Assembly (NCBI RefSeq): GCF_002292295.1
Contig: NZ_DBBS01000020.1
Span: forward strand, 366,806 to 430,805
DNA length: 64,000 nucleotides
Reading direction: 5' to 3'
Source: Sphingomonas sp. UBA978
GTDB lineage: Bacteria > Pseudomonadota > Alphaproteobacteria > Sphingomonadales > Sphingomonadaceae
Shown here: positions 8,683 to 17,239 of the stretch, in pieces
Layout of the letters: every line of letters begins with the position of its first letter
Position numbering within the stretch: position 1 is the first letter of the stretch
Program-made: the position numbers and the translations under genes
Notes under the pieces: model-generated
Databases searched by the model: none
Told to the model about the DNA's origin: nothing
What the model saw: the letters and a program-made list of their open reading frames with translations, nothing else

Positions 8683-8776
8683 CTGTCTGTCCTCTCACAG
8701 TGACGCGACGATAGGGAGTGGATCATCCGTTCGCTAGCGGGCAAGATGTTAAAACACTTTGTCGTCAGGAGAACGA

Positions 8777-9670
8777 ATGGCACTTGATCCCGACTATGCG
8801 TTGTTCATTGCCGTCGCAGAGGGTGGCAGCCTGTCGGCGGCGGCGCGGAGTCTGCGGATCTCGCCGGCGATGGTGTCGAAACGGTTGCAGCGGCTGGAGG
8901 GACGGCTGGGCGTTACGCTCGTCCACCGGACGACGCGGCGCCTCGCGCTGACCGAGGCGGGGGAAGGGTTCCGCGGCGACCTCGGGGCAATCCTCGCGGC
9001 GCTGGGCGAGGCGGAGGCGCGGGTCACCGGCGCGCGCGGGATCGCGGCGGGGCCGCTCCGCGTGTCGGCGCCGACCTCGTTCGGGCGGCTGCACGTCGCG
9101 CCGCATCTCGCCGCCTTCCTGACCGCGCATCCCGCGGTAGAGCTGACCTTCGACCTTGGCGACGGCTTCGTCGACCTGCTTGGCGACCGGGTCGATTGCG
9201 CGATCCGGATCGCCTCCGCGGTGCCGCCGACCGTCGTCGCGCACCGGCTGGCGAACAGCCGCCGCATCCTCTGCGCGGCGCCCGCCTATCTGGCGGCGCA
9301 GGGCATGCCGGCGACGGTGGAGGACCTCGCCGCGCATCGCCTGCTGGCGGCGGCGGGGCAGATGCCGTGGCGGCTGGTCGCAGGCGGGCGCACGCTGCAG
9401 GTCGAGCGCGACAGCCATGTCCGCACCAATTCGAGCGAGATGGTCCGCGAACTCGCGATCGGCGGCGTCGGCATCGCGCTGCGATCCTTGTGGGACGTCG
9501 GCGACGCGCTGCGCGACGGCCGGCTGGTGCGGGTGCTGCCGGGCTGGGAAGGTTCGCAGGACGTCGGCATCTATGCGGTCCATCTGCGCAGCCCCGCTGT
9601 CCCACCCGCGGTCGCGGCGTTCGTCGCCTTCCTGCGCGGCGTGGTCGACGAGGCGGCATGGGACGGGTGA
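8777..9670 (+). CDS. LysR-family transcriptional regulator
   Basis: A 297-residue LysR regulator whose N-terminal winged helix contains GGSLSAAARSLRISPAMVSKRL, followed by the effector domain (GPLRVSAPTSFGRLHVAPHL). ATG 8777 is preceded by CAGGAGAA (8767-8774), which decides the start over an in-frame TTG at 8759. The gene is divergent from malate synthase G, so it could control glcB, or the DHA2 exporter that converges on it from the other side. The divergent region (8683-8776) contains CGCTAGCG and TGTTAAAACA dyads but no long palindrome. The target is unknown. Confidence 0.9.
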   Translation: MALDPDYALFIAVAEGGSLSAAARSLRISPAMVSKRLQRLEGRLGVTLVHRTTRRLALTEAGEGFRGDLGAILAALGEAEARVTGARGIAAGPLRVSAPTSFGRLHVAPHLAAFLTAHPAVELTFDLGDGFVDLLGDRVDCAIRIASAVPPTVVAHRLANSRRILCAAPAYLAAQGMPATVEDLAAHRLLAAAGQMPWRLVAGGRTLQVERDSHVRTNSSEMVRELAIGGVGIALRSLWDVGDALRDGRLVRVLPGWEGSQDVGIYAVHLRSPAVPPAVAAFVAFLRGVVDEAAWDG

Positions 9671-9680
9671 TCCCGCGCCG

Positions 9681-11222
9681 TCAGGCCCGGTCGCGACCGC
9701 TCAGCTCCGCCCCGGCGCGCGGATCGAAGCGCATGTTGACGAAGATCGCGAGCAGCGAGATCGCCGTCACCGTCCAGAAGGCGAAGCTGAAGTCGGGGAA
9801 CGCCACCGCCTGCCGCCCCTGCCACAGCATCGACACGTGGAGCGCGGTCGCCCCGATGCAGATGCCGAGCGACAGCATCAGCTGCTGGAAGGTCGAATAG
9901 AAGCTGGTCGCCGCGCTCATCCGCGCCTTGTCGATCTCGTCATAGGCGATCGTGTTGTAGGCGGTGAACTGGAACGACATCAGGAAGCCCGACACGACCA
10001 GCACCGCGAACACCACGGGCAGCGGCCAACCGGGGCGGAACAGGCCGCAGGCGGCGTAGCCCGCGGTGGCGCCGAGCCCCATCACGATCAGGCTGTTGCG
10101 AAAGCCGAAGCGTTTGAGGATGCGCCGCGCCAGCCCCTTCATCCCGAACGAGCCGATCGCGGTGGCGACGGTCATCACCCCGCTCTGCGCGGCGGACAGG
10201 CCGAAGGCGAGCTGCATCATCAGCGGCAGCAGGAACGGCTGCGCGCCCTGCGTGATCCGGGTCAGCGAACCGCCGACCACCGACAGGCGGAACGTCGCGA
10301 TCCGCATCAGCGACAGGTCGAGGATGGGGTGCGCGGCGCGGCGGGCATGACGCCAATAGGCGAGGCCGAACAACGCGCCGATCCCGACCAGCGCCGCCGT
10401 GAGCGTGCCTTCTCCCGGACGGCTCGCCATTTCGAACCCGAACAGCAGGCAGCCTAGCGCCGCGCCCGACAGGACGAAGCCGGCGGGGTCGAAGGGATGC
10501 GGTGCCTCCTCGCGGATATCGGCGATGAAGCGGCCGACGAGGACGATCCCGAGAATGCCGATCGGCAGGTTGAGCCAAAAGATCCAGCGCCAGTCGAGAT
10601 AGGTGACGATGAACCCGCCGAGCGGCGGCCCGAGGATCGGCCCGATCAGCGCGGGCATGATGAGCCAGGACATCGCCGACACCATGTCGCGCTTGGCGAC
10701 CGATCGCAGCAGCACGAGCCGCCCGACCGGCATCATCATCGCGCCGCCGACACCCTGGAGGAACCGCGCGACCGCCATCCATTCGAGGCTGGGGGCGAGG
10801 CCGCAGGCGAGGCTGCCGAGTACGAAGACGCCGATCGCGGCGCGGAACACCGGCCGCGCGCCGAACCGGTCCGCCATCGTGCCCGAGGCGGGGATGAACA
10901 TCGCGAGCGCGAGCAGATAGGAGGTCAGTGCGATGCTTATCGCCGGGGCGGCGACGCCGAAATCGCGCGCCATCGTCGGCAGCGCGGTGGCGAGCACGGT
11001 CGCGTCGAGATGCTCCATGAACATCGCGGTCGCGATGATGAGCGCGACGGTGCGGTAGTTGCGGGTCGGCGGTTCGCCGCCCTCGTTATCCGCGGTCGTC
11101 GCGATCCCGTCGCCGGCAGGCACGATGCCGTCGCGGACCTCGGCATTGACCGACGCTATCCCCCGTCGTCGCGGCCGCAATAGCTGGCGCGGGTCGAGGG
11201 CGGCGGGGATGTGGAGATGCAT
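9681..11222 (-). CDS. DHA2-family MFS efflux transporter (EmrB/QacA type)
   Basis: A protein of up to 513 residues with about 14 hydrophobic segments. It has DHA2 features: LDATVLATALPTMARDFG in helix 1, the antiporter motif near ARFLQGVGGAMMMPVGRL, and GPPLGGFIVTYLDWRWIFWLNLPIGILG. Such pumps export drugs, dyes or toxic metabolites with proton antiport, often with a MacA/EmrA-type periplasmic adaptor, which is not visible here. The start is uncertain: the first 55 residues are not conserved-looking and no internal ATG precedes the first helix, so a shorter GTG-initiated form is possible. Its 3' end is 10 bases from the convergent LysR gene. Confidence 0.88.
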   Translation of the reverse strand: MHLHIPAALDPRQLLRPRRRGIASVNAEVRDGIVPAGDGIATTADNEGGEPPTRNYRTVALIIATAMFMEHLDATVLATALPTMARDFGVAAPAISIALTSYLLALAMFIPASGTMADRFGARPVFRAAIGVFVLGSLACGLAPSLEWMAVARFLQGVGGAMMMPVGRLVLLRSVAKRDMVSAMSWLIMPALIGPILGPPLGGFIVTYLDWRWIFWLNLPIGILGIVLVGRFIADIREEAPHPFDPAGFVLSGAALGCLLFGFEMASRPGEGTLTAALVGIGALFGLAYWRHARRAAHPILDLSLMRIATFRLSVVGGSLTRITQGAQPFLLPLMMQLAFGLSAAQSGVMTVATAIGSFGMKGLARRILKRFGFRNSLIVMGLGATAGYAACGLFRPGWPLPVVFAVLVVSGFLMSFQFTAYNTIAYDEIDKARMSAATSFYSTFQQLMLSLGICIGATALHVSMLWQGRQAVAFPDFSFAFWTVTAISLLAIFVNMRFDPRAGAELSGRDRA

Positions 11223-11367
11223 GACGGGCGTAACGACTTTCTCGCGCGGATCGGGCCTCTCCGGACATGCGGGGGCCGATCCTTGTCATGGGGCCGTATC
11301 GCTGTCCTATCCCCATATAGGTACGATCGACCGCTAGGCGAGGGGCCGGACGCATCCGGCAACGCGA

Positions 11368-12732
11368 TCAGGACAGAGTTGCGGCTGCGGCCAGGGCGCG
11401 CTCGCGCGCTTCGCGATGGCCGATCATTTTCGGGGGATAGGCGTCGGGGCGGGCGCCGGCCTCGTCGGGATCGTGGATCGTCGCATCGGTCAGGTCGCGC
11501 AGTTCCGGCACCCATTCGCGGATATAATCGGCGGCATCGAACTTCTCCGACTGCCCGAGCGGCGCCATGATCCGGCCGAACATATTGGCGTCGACGCCGG
11601 TGCCGGCGATCCACTGCCAGTTGACGGCATTGTTGCCGTAATCGGCATCGACCAGACAATCCCAATACCAGCGTTCGCCCTCGCGCCAGTCGATCAGCAG
11701 GTGTTTGACGAGGAAGCTGGCGGCGATCATCCGCACGCGATTGTGGATCCAGCCACTGGTCCACAATTGCCGCATACCGGCATCGACGATCGGATAGCCG
11801 GTGCGCCCCTGTTGCCACGCCTCGAGGTCGCGCTTCGCCGCGGCGCCCTTGCGCCACGGCAGCGCGTCATATTTGGGCCGGCCGTTGACGTCGCCATAAT
11901 CGGGCAGGGCGAGCAGCACGCCGGAGGTGAAGTCGCGCCATGCCAGTTCGCGCAGGAAGGCGCCGGCATCCTTCGTGTTCCCCAGCGCATGATAGACGCT
12001 GCGTGGCGAAATCTCGCCATGATGGAGATGCGGGGACAGGCGCGACGTTCCCTCTTCGGACGGCAGGTTGCGCCGCCGGTCGTAGGCGGCGACCTCCTGT
12101 GGCCAGCCCTTCGCCTTGGCCAGTGCCTCCGCCTCACCGGGCGTCCAGTCGTGGTCGAAACTCTGCGACCAGTCGGGCGCGGTCGGCAGCAGTTTCCAGT
12201 CATCGAGGCGATCGCCCGCCGGCCATCGCGACGGTGCCGGGATGGTGTGCGGGACGGGGAGCGGCTCGTCCGGCGGCAGCTGCGATTGCAGCGCCTTCCA
12301 GAAGGACGAAAAGACCTTGAACGGCGTGCCTGCGCCGGTGGTGACGTCCTCCAGCCGGACGAGGTGATTGCCGTCGTACAGCGCGAGCGCATCGCCGAGC
12401 GCTGCCTCCGCCTCGCGCCACCACGGCTCGTAATGGCGGATGGCATGGATGCGGGTCGCGCCCGTCTCCTCCATCAGCGCCTTGAGCGCGTCGCCCGCCT
12501 TGCCGCGCCGCAGGATCAGGCGGCTGTGCTTGGCCTTGAGCGCCTTGTCGAGCGCGGCAAGGCTGTGGTGGAGCCACCAACGTTGCGCACCGCCGATCGC
12601 CCAGGCGCCGGGTGCATCGTCGTCGAGGATGTAGACGGGAATGACCGCGCCGTCATGGGCGGCGGCGACGAGGGCGGGCTGGTCGTGGAGGCGCAGGTCC
12701 TGCCGCAGCCACAGGAGGGTCGGTTCTGTCAT
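11368..12732 (-). CDS. phrB: Deoxyribodipyrimidine photolyase (cryptochrome/photolyase family)
   Basis: The 454-residue protein has an N-terminal photolyase alpha/beta domain (LLWLRQDLRLHDQPAL) and the C-terminal FAD domain with TSRLSPHLHHGEISPRS, FLRELAWRDF, TGYPIVDAGMRQLWTSGW and the signature WIHNRVRMIAASFLVKHLL plus NNAVNWQWIAGTG. It repairs cyclobutane pyrimidine dimers with blue light. ATG 12732 is preferred to an in-frame TTG at 12744. It lies 145 bases before the DHA2 gene on the same strand and is divergent from a small lipoprotein. A weak EcfG-like element sits upstream (GGAAC on the minus strand at 12764-12768). Confidence 0.95.
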   Translation of the reverse strand: MTEPTLLWLRQDLRLHDQPALVAAAHDGAVIPVYILDDDAPGAWAIGGAQRWWLHHSLAALDKALKAKHSRLILRRGKAGDALKALMEETGATRIHAIRHYEPWWREAEAALGDALALYDGNHLVRLEDVTTGAGTPFKVFSSFWKALQSQLPPDEPLPVPHTIPAPSRWPAGDRLDDWKLLPTAPDWSQSFDHDWTPGEAEALAKAKGWPQEVAAYDRRRNLPSEEGTSRLSPHLHHGEISPRSVYHALGNTKDAGAFLRELAWRDFTSGVLLALPDYGDVNGRPKYDALPWRKGAAAKRDLEAWQQGRTGYPIVDAGMRQLWTSGWIHNRVRMIAASFLVKHLLIDWREGERWYWDCLVDADYGNNAVNWQWIAGTGVDANMFGRIMAPLGQSEKFDAADYIREWVPELRDLTDATIHDPDEAGARPDAYPPKMIGHREARERALAAAATLS

Positions 12733-12822
12733 GCGCCTGTCCAAGCGGCTGGCGGTCGGGGAAGTTCCTGTGCGTCGTCACACCCGGCTTGTTCGCGCGC
12801 GGCGGGGCGCGCAGGAGGGGGC

Positions 12823-13248
12823 ATGACACGATTCCTCGCCTTGTTGCCGCTGGTGCTGGCGGCCTGTTCCCCCGCCGCGCCCGATCCGACCCCGCCGCGG
12901 CTGCCGGTGCCGATCCGCGGGTCCGACGCCATGACGCTGGTGCGCGGCCCGGCGCTCGAACGGCTGGTGCGGGGCAGCGTGCAGAGGCGCGCCGCGGTCG
13001 GGGCCGCCGCGCCGCCGACCGAACGGTTCGCCGCGACCGGCGATGGCTATACGCTGAGCTACGACCGGCCCGACACCAGCGGCCGCTACCGGATCACCCC
13101 CGACCGCGTGTGCCTGCGCTTTACCGGCGATCGCAGCGCCTATTGCCGCTTCTACCTGACCGACGCGCAGGGCGGGGTGTGGATGGCGGAGGACGATCGC
13201 GACTATCCGCTGCACATCGCGGCGGTGACCGTAACCCGCGGGGATTAG
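12823..13248 (+). CDS. Hypothetical small lipoprotein
   Basis: A 141-residue protein with a lipoprotein signal peptide: MTRFLALLPLVLAAC, with the lipobox cysteine at residue 15. The AGGAGGGGG ribosome site is directly upstream of ATG 12823. After a proline-rich linker there is a region with YTLSYDRPDTSGRYRI, then two cysteines (RVCLRF and AYCRFY) that could form a disulfide, as expected for an exported protein. No family was recognised. It is divergent from the photolyase gene and convergent with paoC, and its stop codon lies inside a long hairpin shared with that gene. Confidence 0.75.
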   Translation: MTRFLALLPLVLAACSPAAPDPTPPRLPVPIRGSDAMTLVRGPALERLVRGSVQRRAAVGAAAPPTERFAATGDGYTLSYDRPDTSGRYRITPDRVCLRFTGDRSAYCRFYLTDAQGGVWMAEDDRDYPLHIAAVTVTRGD

Positions 13249-13280
13249 GGCCATGGCCCGTCCCCGCGGGTGACGGTCAC
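13225..13280. terminator. Long bidirectional hairpin containing both convergent stop codons
   Basis: An 8-bp arm (GTGACCGT, 13225-13232, with ACGGTCAC, 13273-13280) stacks through one mismatch on an 11-bp arm (ACCCGCGGGGA, 13234-13244, with TCCCCGCGGGT, 13261-13271). The 16-base loop contains the palindrome GGGCCATGGCCC. The lipoprotein stop (13246-13248) is in the loop and the paoC stop (13277-13279) is in the right arm. It probably terminates transcription in both directions, although no T-tract is present. Confidence 0.6.
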
Positions 13281-15484
13281 GCGACCATCGCGGCGCCCGC
13301 GATGATCTTGTCGAGCGTGATCGGATATTCGCGGACCCGCACGCCGGTGGCGTTGTAGATCGCATTGGCGATCGCCGCGCCGACGCCGCACAGGCCGAGC
13401 TCGCCGACGCCCTTCGCCTTCATCGGCGACGACATCGGATCGACCTCGTCGAGGAAGATCACCTCCTGATGCGGGATGTCGGCATGGACCGGCACCTCGT
13501 AGCTGGCGAGGTCGTGGTTGACGAAGAAGCCGAAGCGCTTGTCAACCGCCAGTTCCTCCATCAGCGCCGCGCCGACGCCCATGGTCATCGCGCCGATCAC
13601 CTGGCTGCGCGCCGCCTTCGGGTTGAGGATGCGCCCGGCGGCACAGACCGCGAGCATGCGCCGGATGCGGATCTCGCCGGTATAGGCATCCACCGCCGCC
13701 TCGACGAAATGCCCGGCGAAGGTCGATTGCTGTTCCTTCTTCGCGAGATCGCCGAACTCGATCGCATCCTCCGCCGACAGGCCGGCATTGCCCGCCGCCT
13801 CGGCGAGCGGCACGCTGCGGTTGCCCGCGGTGACCTTGCCGTCGGCGAACTGCACGTCGGCCGAATTGAAGCCGAGCTTCTGCGCCACCGCCTCGCGCAG
13901 CTTCATGCAGGCGGCATAGACGCCTGCGGTCGAGCTGTTCGCGCCCCACTGGCCGCCCGACCCGGCCGCAGCGGGGAACGAGCTGTCGCCGAGCAGGACG
14001 ATGACCTTGTCGAGCGGCACGCCCATCACTTCCGCCGCGGTCTGCGCGATGATCGTGTAGCTGCCGGTGCCGATGTCGGTCATGTCGGTGGCGACCGTCA
14101 CCATGCCCTTCCGGTCGATGCCGACGCGTGCGGCGGACTTCATCGTGATGTTGTTGCGGAAGCCCGAGGCGACGCCCATGCCGACCAGCCAGCGGCCGTC
14201 GCGGACCGACCGCGGCTTCGGCTTGCGCTGCGACCAGCCGAACTTGTCCGCGCCCATCCGCAGGCATTCGATCAGCTGCCGTTGCGAGAACTTGCGCTCC
14301 GGCTTTTCGGGATCGACCTGCGTGTCGTTGACAATGCGGAACTCGACCGGGTCCATCCCCAGCTTTTCCGCCATCTCGTCCATCGCGACCTCCAGCGCCA
14401 TCAGACCGGGCGCCTCGCCCGGCGCGCGCATGGCATTGCCTTCGGGCAGGTCGAGCACGGCGAGCCGCATCGACGTCAGCCGGTTGGCGCCGGCGTAGAG
14501 CAGCCTGGTCTGCGCGACCGCGGTCTCGGGACCGCCGCCGGGCAGATCGCCCGAACCACTCTCGTGCGCGATCGCGGTGATCTTTCCGTCTCTTCCGGCG
14601 CCGAGGCGGATACGCTGGCGGGTCGCCGGACGGTGCGTCGCATTGTTGATCATCAACGGCCGCTGCAACGCGACCTTCACCGGGCGGTTGGCCTGTCGGG
14701 CACCGAGCGCCGCGAGGATCGCGTCGGCGCGGACGAACAATTTGCCGCCGAAACCACCGCCGATATAGGGCGAGATCAGCCGGACGTTCTCCTTCGGGAT
14801 GCCCAGGGTCTTCGCGACCTCGCCCTTGCCCCAGGCGATCATCTGGTTCGACGTCCACAGCGTCAATTTGTCACCCTGCCACGATGCGATGCTCGCATGC
14901 GGCTCCATCATCGCGTGGCTCTGGTCGGGCGTCTCGTACAGCGCGTCGAGCTTTACCGGTGCAGCGGCGAACGCCTTCTCGAAATTGCCGACGCGGTCGA
15001 CGGGCGGCTGCCCTTCTTCGGCGGGCTTCAGCGGCGCGGTCTTGAGCGCGGCGTCGAGGTCGAAGCGGCCCTGATCGCGTGCATAGTCGATGCGGATCAG
15101 CGCGGCGGCGGCGCGTGCCTGTTCGAACGTCTCGGCGACGACCAGCGCGATCGCCTGATGGTAGTGATCGACCTGCGGGCCACCGAGCAGCTTGGCGGTG
15201 TTCATGTTGCCCTTGCCGAGCGGTCCGGCGGTTTCGGCGGTGACGATCGTCAGCACGCCCGGGGCCGCCTTCGCCGCGCCGAGATCCATGCTCGCGATCC
15301 GGCCCTTGGCGATGCCTGCGCCGACGACATAGCCATAGGCCGCATTGGGGGCGACGTCGTGCCGTTCATAGGCATAGGGCGCCTTGCCGGTCGCCTTGAA
15401 CTTGCCGTCGATGCGGTCGGTGGGCTTGCCGATGACCTTGAGCTGGTCGATCGGGTTCTGGCCTGCGGGGGTGTCGAACTTCAT
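13277..15484 (-). CDS. paoC: Aldehyde oxidoreductase, molybdopterin-binding subunit (PaoC type)
   Basis: A 735-residue xanthine-oxidase-family large subunit. It starts MKFDTPAGQNPIDQLKVIGK, carries the Moco-domain segments GGGFGGKLFVRAD and GGQWGANSSTAGVY, and ends with GVGELGLCGVGAAIANAIYNA, where the Glu of GVGELG is the catalytic base of the family. It oxidises aldehydes, probably aromatic ones, as the catalytic subunit of a PaoABC (YagTSR) complex. ATG 15484 overlaps the paoB stop (ATGA 15481-15484). The PaoD/XdhC maturation chaperone seen next to paoABC in E. coli is not here. The 3' end forms a hairpin with the convergent lipoprotein gene. Confidence 0.92.
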   Translation of the reverse strand: MKFDTPAGQNPIDQLKVIGKPTDRIDGKFKATGKAPYAYERHDVAPNAAYGYVVGAGIAKGRIASMDLGAAKAAPGVLTIVTAETAGPLGKGNMNTAKLLGGPQVDHYHQAIALVVAETFEQARAAAALIRIDYARDQGRFDLDAALKTAPLKPAEEGQPPVDRVGNFEKAFAAAPVKLDALYETPDQSHAMMEPHASIASWQGDKLTLWTSNQMIAWGKGEVAKTLGIPKENVRLISPYIGGGFGGKLFVRADAILAALGARQANRPVKVALQRPLMINNATHRPATRQRIRLGAGRDGKITAIAHESGSGDLPGGGPETAVAQTRLLYAGANRLTSMRLAVLDLPEGNAMRAPGEAPGLMALEVAMDEMAEKLGMDPVEFRIVNDTQVDPEKPERKFSQRQLIECLRMGADKFGWSQRKPKPRSVRDGRWLVGMGVASGFRNNITMKSAARVGIDRKGMVTVATDMTDIGTGSYTIIAQTAAEVMGVPLDKVIVLLGDSSFPAAAGSGGQWGANSSTAGVYAACMKLREAVAQKLGFNSADVQFADGKVTAGNRSVPLAEAAGNAGLSAEDAIEFGDLAKKEQQSTFAGHFVEAAVDAYTGEIRIRRMLAVCAAGRILNPKAARSQVIGAMTMGVGAALMEELAVDKRFGFFVNHDLASYEVPVHADIPHQEVIFLDEVDPMSSPMKAKGVGELGLCGVGAAIANAIYNATGVRVREYPITLDKIIAGAAMVA

Positions 15485-16437
15485 GCTGCGTCTTTCGCTT
15501 CGGCCATCACCGCGGCGAGCGTGCGCTCGACGAGGGGGACCTTGAAGGCATTGTCCTGGGTCGGGCGGGCGCCGGTGAGCAATCGCGCGGCGGTCGCCTT
15601 GGCACCCTGCGGCAGGACGGCTTCCGCCGCATCGACCCGCCACGGCTTGGGGGCGATGCCGCCGATCGCGACATGGCCGGTGCCGTCGCGCTGAAGGATC
15701 GCCGCCACCGAGACGAGCGCATAGGCATAGGACGCGCGATCGCGGACCTTGTGGTAGATATGCGTGCCGCCGACCGGCTTGGGCAAGGTCACCGCGGTGA
15801 TGAGTTCGCCCGCCCGCAGATTGGTGTCGATGTGCGGGGTATCGCCCCACAGCCGGTGGAAGTCGGCGATCGGGATCCGGCGAGTCTGGCCGTCGGGCTG
15901 CACCGTCTCCACCGTCGCATCGAGCACGCGCATCGCCACGGCCATGTCGCCGGGATAGGTGGCGATGCAGGCGCTGCTGGTACCGATGATGCCGAGCTGC
16001 CGGCTGTAGCCGCCGATCGCCGCGCAACCCGAACCGGGCTTGCGCTTGTTGCACGGCTGGTTGGTGTCGTAGAAATAGGGGCAACGCGTCCGCTGGAGCA
16101 GGTTGCCCGCCGTGGTCGCCTTGTTGCGCAACTGCCCGGACGCGCCCGCGACGATCGCACGCGACAGCACGCCATAGTCGCGCCGCACGCGCGCATCGGC
16201 GGCGAGATCGGTGTTGCGCACCAGCGCGCCGATCCGCAGGCCACCGTCCGCGGTCGGTTCGATCTTGTCGAGCGCCAGCCGGTTGACGTCGACCAGATGC
16301 ACCGGCTCCTCGATCTGCAGCTTCATCAGGTCGAGCAGATTGGTGCCGCCCGCGATGAACTTCGCGCCCGGTTTCGCGGCGACGGCCGCTGCCGCAACCG
16401 CAGGGCTTTCCGCCCGTTCGTAGGTGAACGCCTTCAT
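15481..16437 (-). CDS. paoB: Aldehyde oxidoreductase, FAD-binding subunit (PaoB type)
   Basis: A 318-residue FAD subunit with the flavin-binding loop AKFIAGGTNLLDLMKL near residues 25-40 and AGNLLQRTRCP near 110. Cysteines 119, 129 and 138 (CPYFYDTNQPC and GSGC) and a further cysteine near 156 match the loop that binds a [4Fe-4S] cluster in E. coli PaoB and is absent from ordinary xanthine dehydrogenase FAD subunits. This supports the PaoABC assignment. It overlaps paoA by ATGA (16434-16437) and paoC by ATGA (15481-15484), so all three subunits are translationally coupled. It passes electrons from the Moco and Fe-S sites to FAD. Confidence 0.92.
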   Translation of the reverse strand: MKAFTYERAESPAVAAAAVAAKPGAKFIAGGTNLLDLMKLQIEEPVHLVDVNRLALDKIEPTADGGLRIGALVRNTDLAADARVRRDYGVLSRAIVAGASGQLRNKATTAGNLLQRTRCPYFYDTNQPCNKRKPGSGCAAIGGYSRQLGIIGTSSACIATYPGDMAVAMRVLDATVETVQPDGQTRRIPIADFHRLWGDTPHIDTNLRAGELITAVTLPKPVGGTHIYHKVRDRASYAYALVSVAAILQRDGTGHVAIGGIAPKPWRVDAAEAVLPQGAKATAARLLTGARPTQDNAFKVPLVERTLAAVMAEAKDAA

Positions 16438-17069
16438 GCCTTGGTCCCCGCGACGTCGCTCATCGCCTCGATGATATTGGAATAGGCGCCGCAGCGGCAG
16501 ATGTTGCCGCTCATCCGCTCGCGCATCTCCGCGGCGGTTGCGGTCGGTTTGGCGGTGATATCCGTCTGCACATGGCTGGGGACGCCGCGCTTGATCTCGT
16601 CGAGCACCGCGACGGCCGAGCAGATCTGGCCCGGCGTGCAATAACCGCACTGATAGCCGTCATGCTTGATGAAGGCGGCTTGCATCGGATGCAGGTCGTC
16701 GGGCTTGCCGAGCCCCTCGATCGTCGTGATCTCGTCGCCGTCGTGCATCACCGCGAGCGTCAGGCAGGAATTGATCCGGCGGCCGTCGACCAGCACCGTG
16801 CAGGCGCCGCACTGGCCGTGATCGCAGCCCTTCTTGGTGCCGGTCAGCTTCCAATGTTCGCGCAAGGCGTCGAGCAGCGTCGTCCGCGTGTCGAGGTCCA
16901 GGCGGTTCAGTCGCCCATTCACCTTCAGCGTCACCGGCATGGTCGGCGGCGCGGCGCGGTCCTGCAGGGGCGGCGGGGCCGCCTCGGCGGGCATGGCGGT
17001 TGCCGCCACGCCGATCGTCCCGCCCGCGATCACGCCGCGGCGGGACAGTCGTAGTTCATCCTGGCTCAT
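16434..17069 (-). CDS. paoA: Aldehyde oxidoreductase, [2Fe-2S] subunit with Tat signal (PaoA type)
   Basis: A 211-residue iron-sulfur subunit. Residues 9-30 form a Tat signal (SRRGVIAGG then a hydrophobic stretch ending AEA), so the complex is probably exported folded to the periplasm. A plant-type [2Fe-2S] site is formed by Cys82, 87, 90 and 102, and the second cluster by Cys141, 144, 191 and 193 (CGYC and CRCG). It is the first gene of the paoABC operon. The region upstream (17070-17239) holds two hairpins but no clear promoter motif. Length and cysteine pattern match PaoA/YagT. Confidence 0.93.
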   Translation of the reverse strand: MSQDELRLSRRGVIAGGTIGVAATAMPAEAAPPPLQDRAAPPTMPVTLKVNGRLNRLDLDTRTTLLDALREHWKLTGTKKGCDHGQCGACTVLVDGRRINSCLTLAVMHDGDEITTIEGLGKPDDLHPMQAAFIKHDGYQCGYCTPGQICSAVAVLDEIKRGVPSHVQTDITAKPTATAAEMRERMSGNICRCGAYSNIIEAMSDVAGTKA

Positions 17070-17095
17070 AAGAGGCCCCCTGATACAATTGAAAA

Positions 17096-17119
17096 CGCCG
17101 CGATATCGCGATCGCGGCG
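17096..17119. other. Short inverted repeat upstream of paoA
   Basis: CGCCGCGAT (17096-17104) and ATCGCGGCG (17111-17119) are separated by ATCGCG. It lies 27 bases upstream of the paoA start and 120 bases downstream of the fadL-type stop. It could be an operator or a remnant terminator; nothing else supports either. Confidence 0.3.
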
Positions 17120-17201
17120 TTCACTGGCTCTGGAGGTGCCCTAACGTGCCGAATCCATCCAAAGCAAACGCTTGGTGGAGATACGCGGCGGGACAGGTCC
17201 A

Positions 17202-17226
17202 GGTTCCGCCCAGGGCGGGCGGAACC
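17202..17226 (-). terminator. Hairpin after the FadL-type gene
   Basis: A perfect 10-bp stem (GGTTCCGCCC at 17202-17211, GGGCGGAACC at 17217-17226) with a 5-base loop lies 14 bases beyond the stop codon of the porin gene. There is no T-tract, as is common for hairpins in this GC-rich window. Confidence 0.5.
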
Positions 17227-17239
17227 CGGAATTTGCCGG

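Noticed and set aside
6556..8703. A 715-codon plus-strand frame over malate synthase
   Set aside because: Shadow of glcB: low-complexity Arg/Ala/Val/Asp sequence, no domain, and the opposite strand encodes a complete enzyme.
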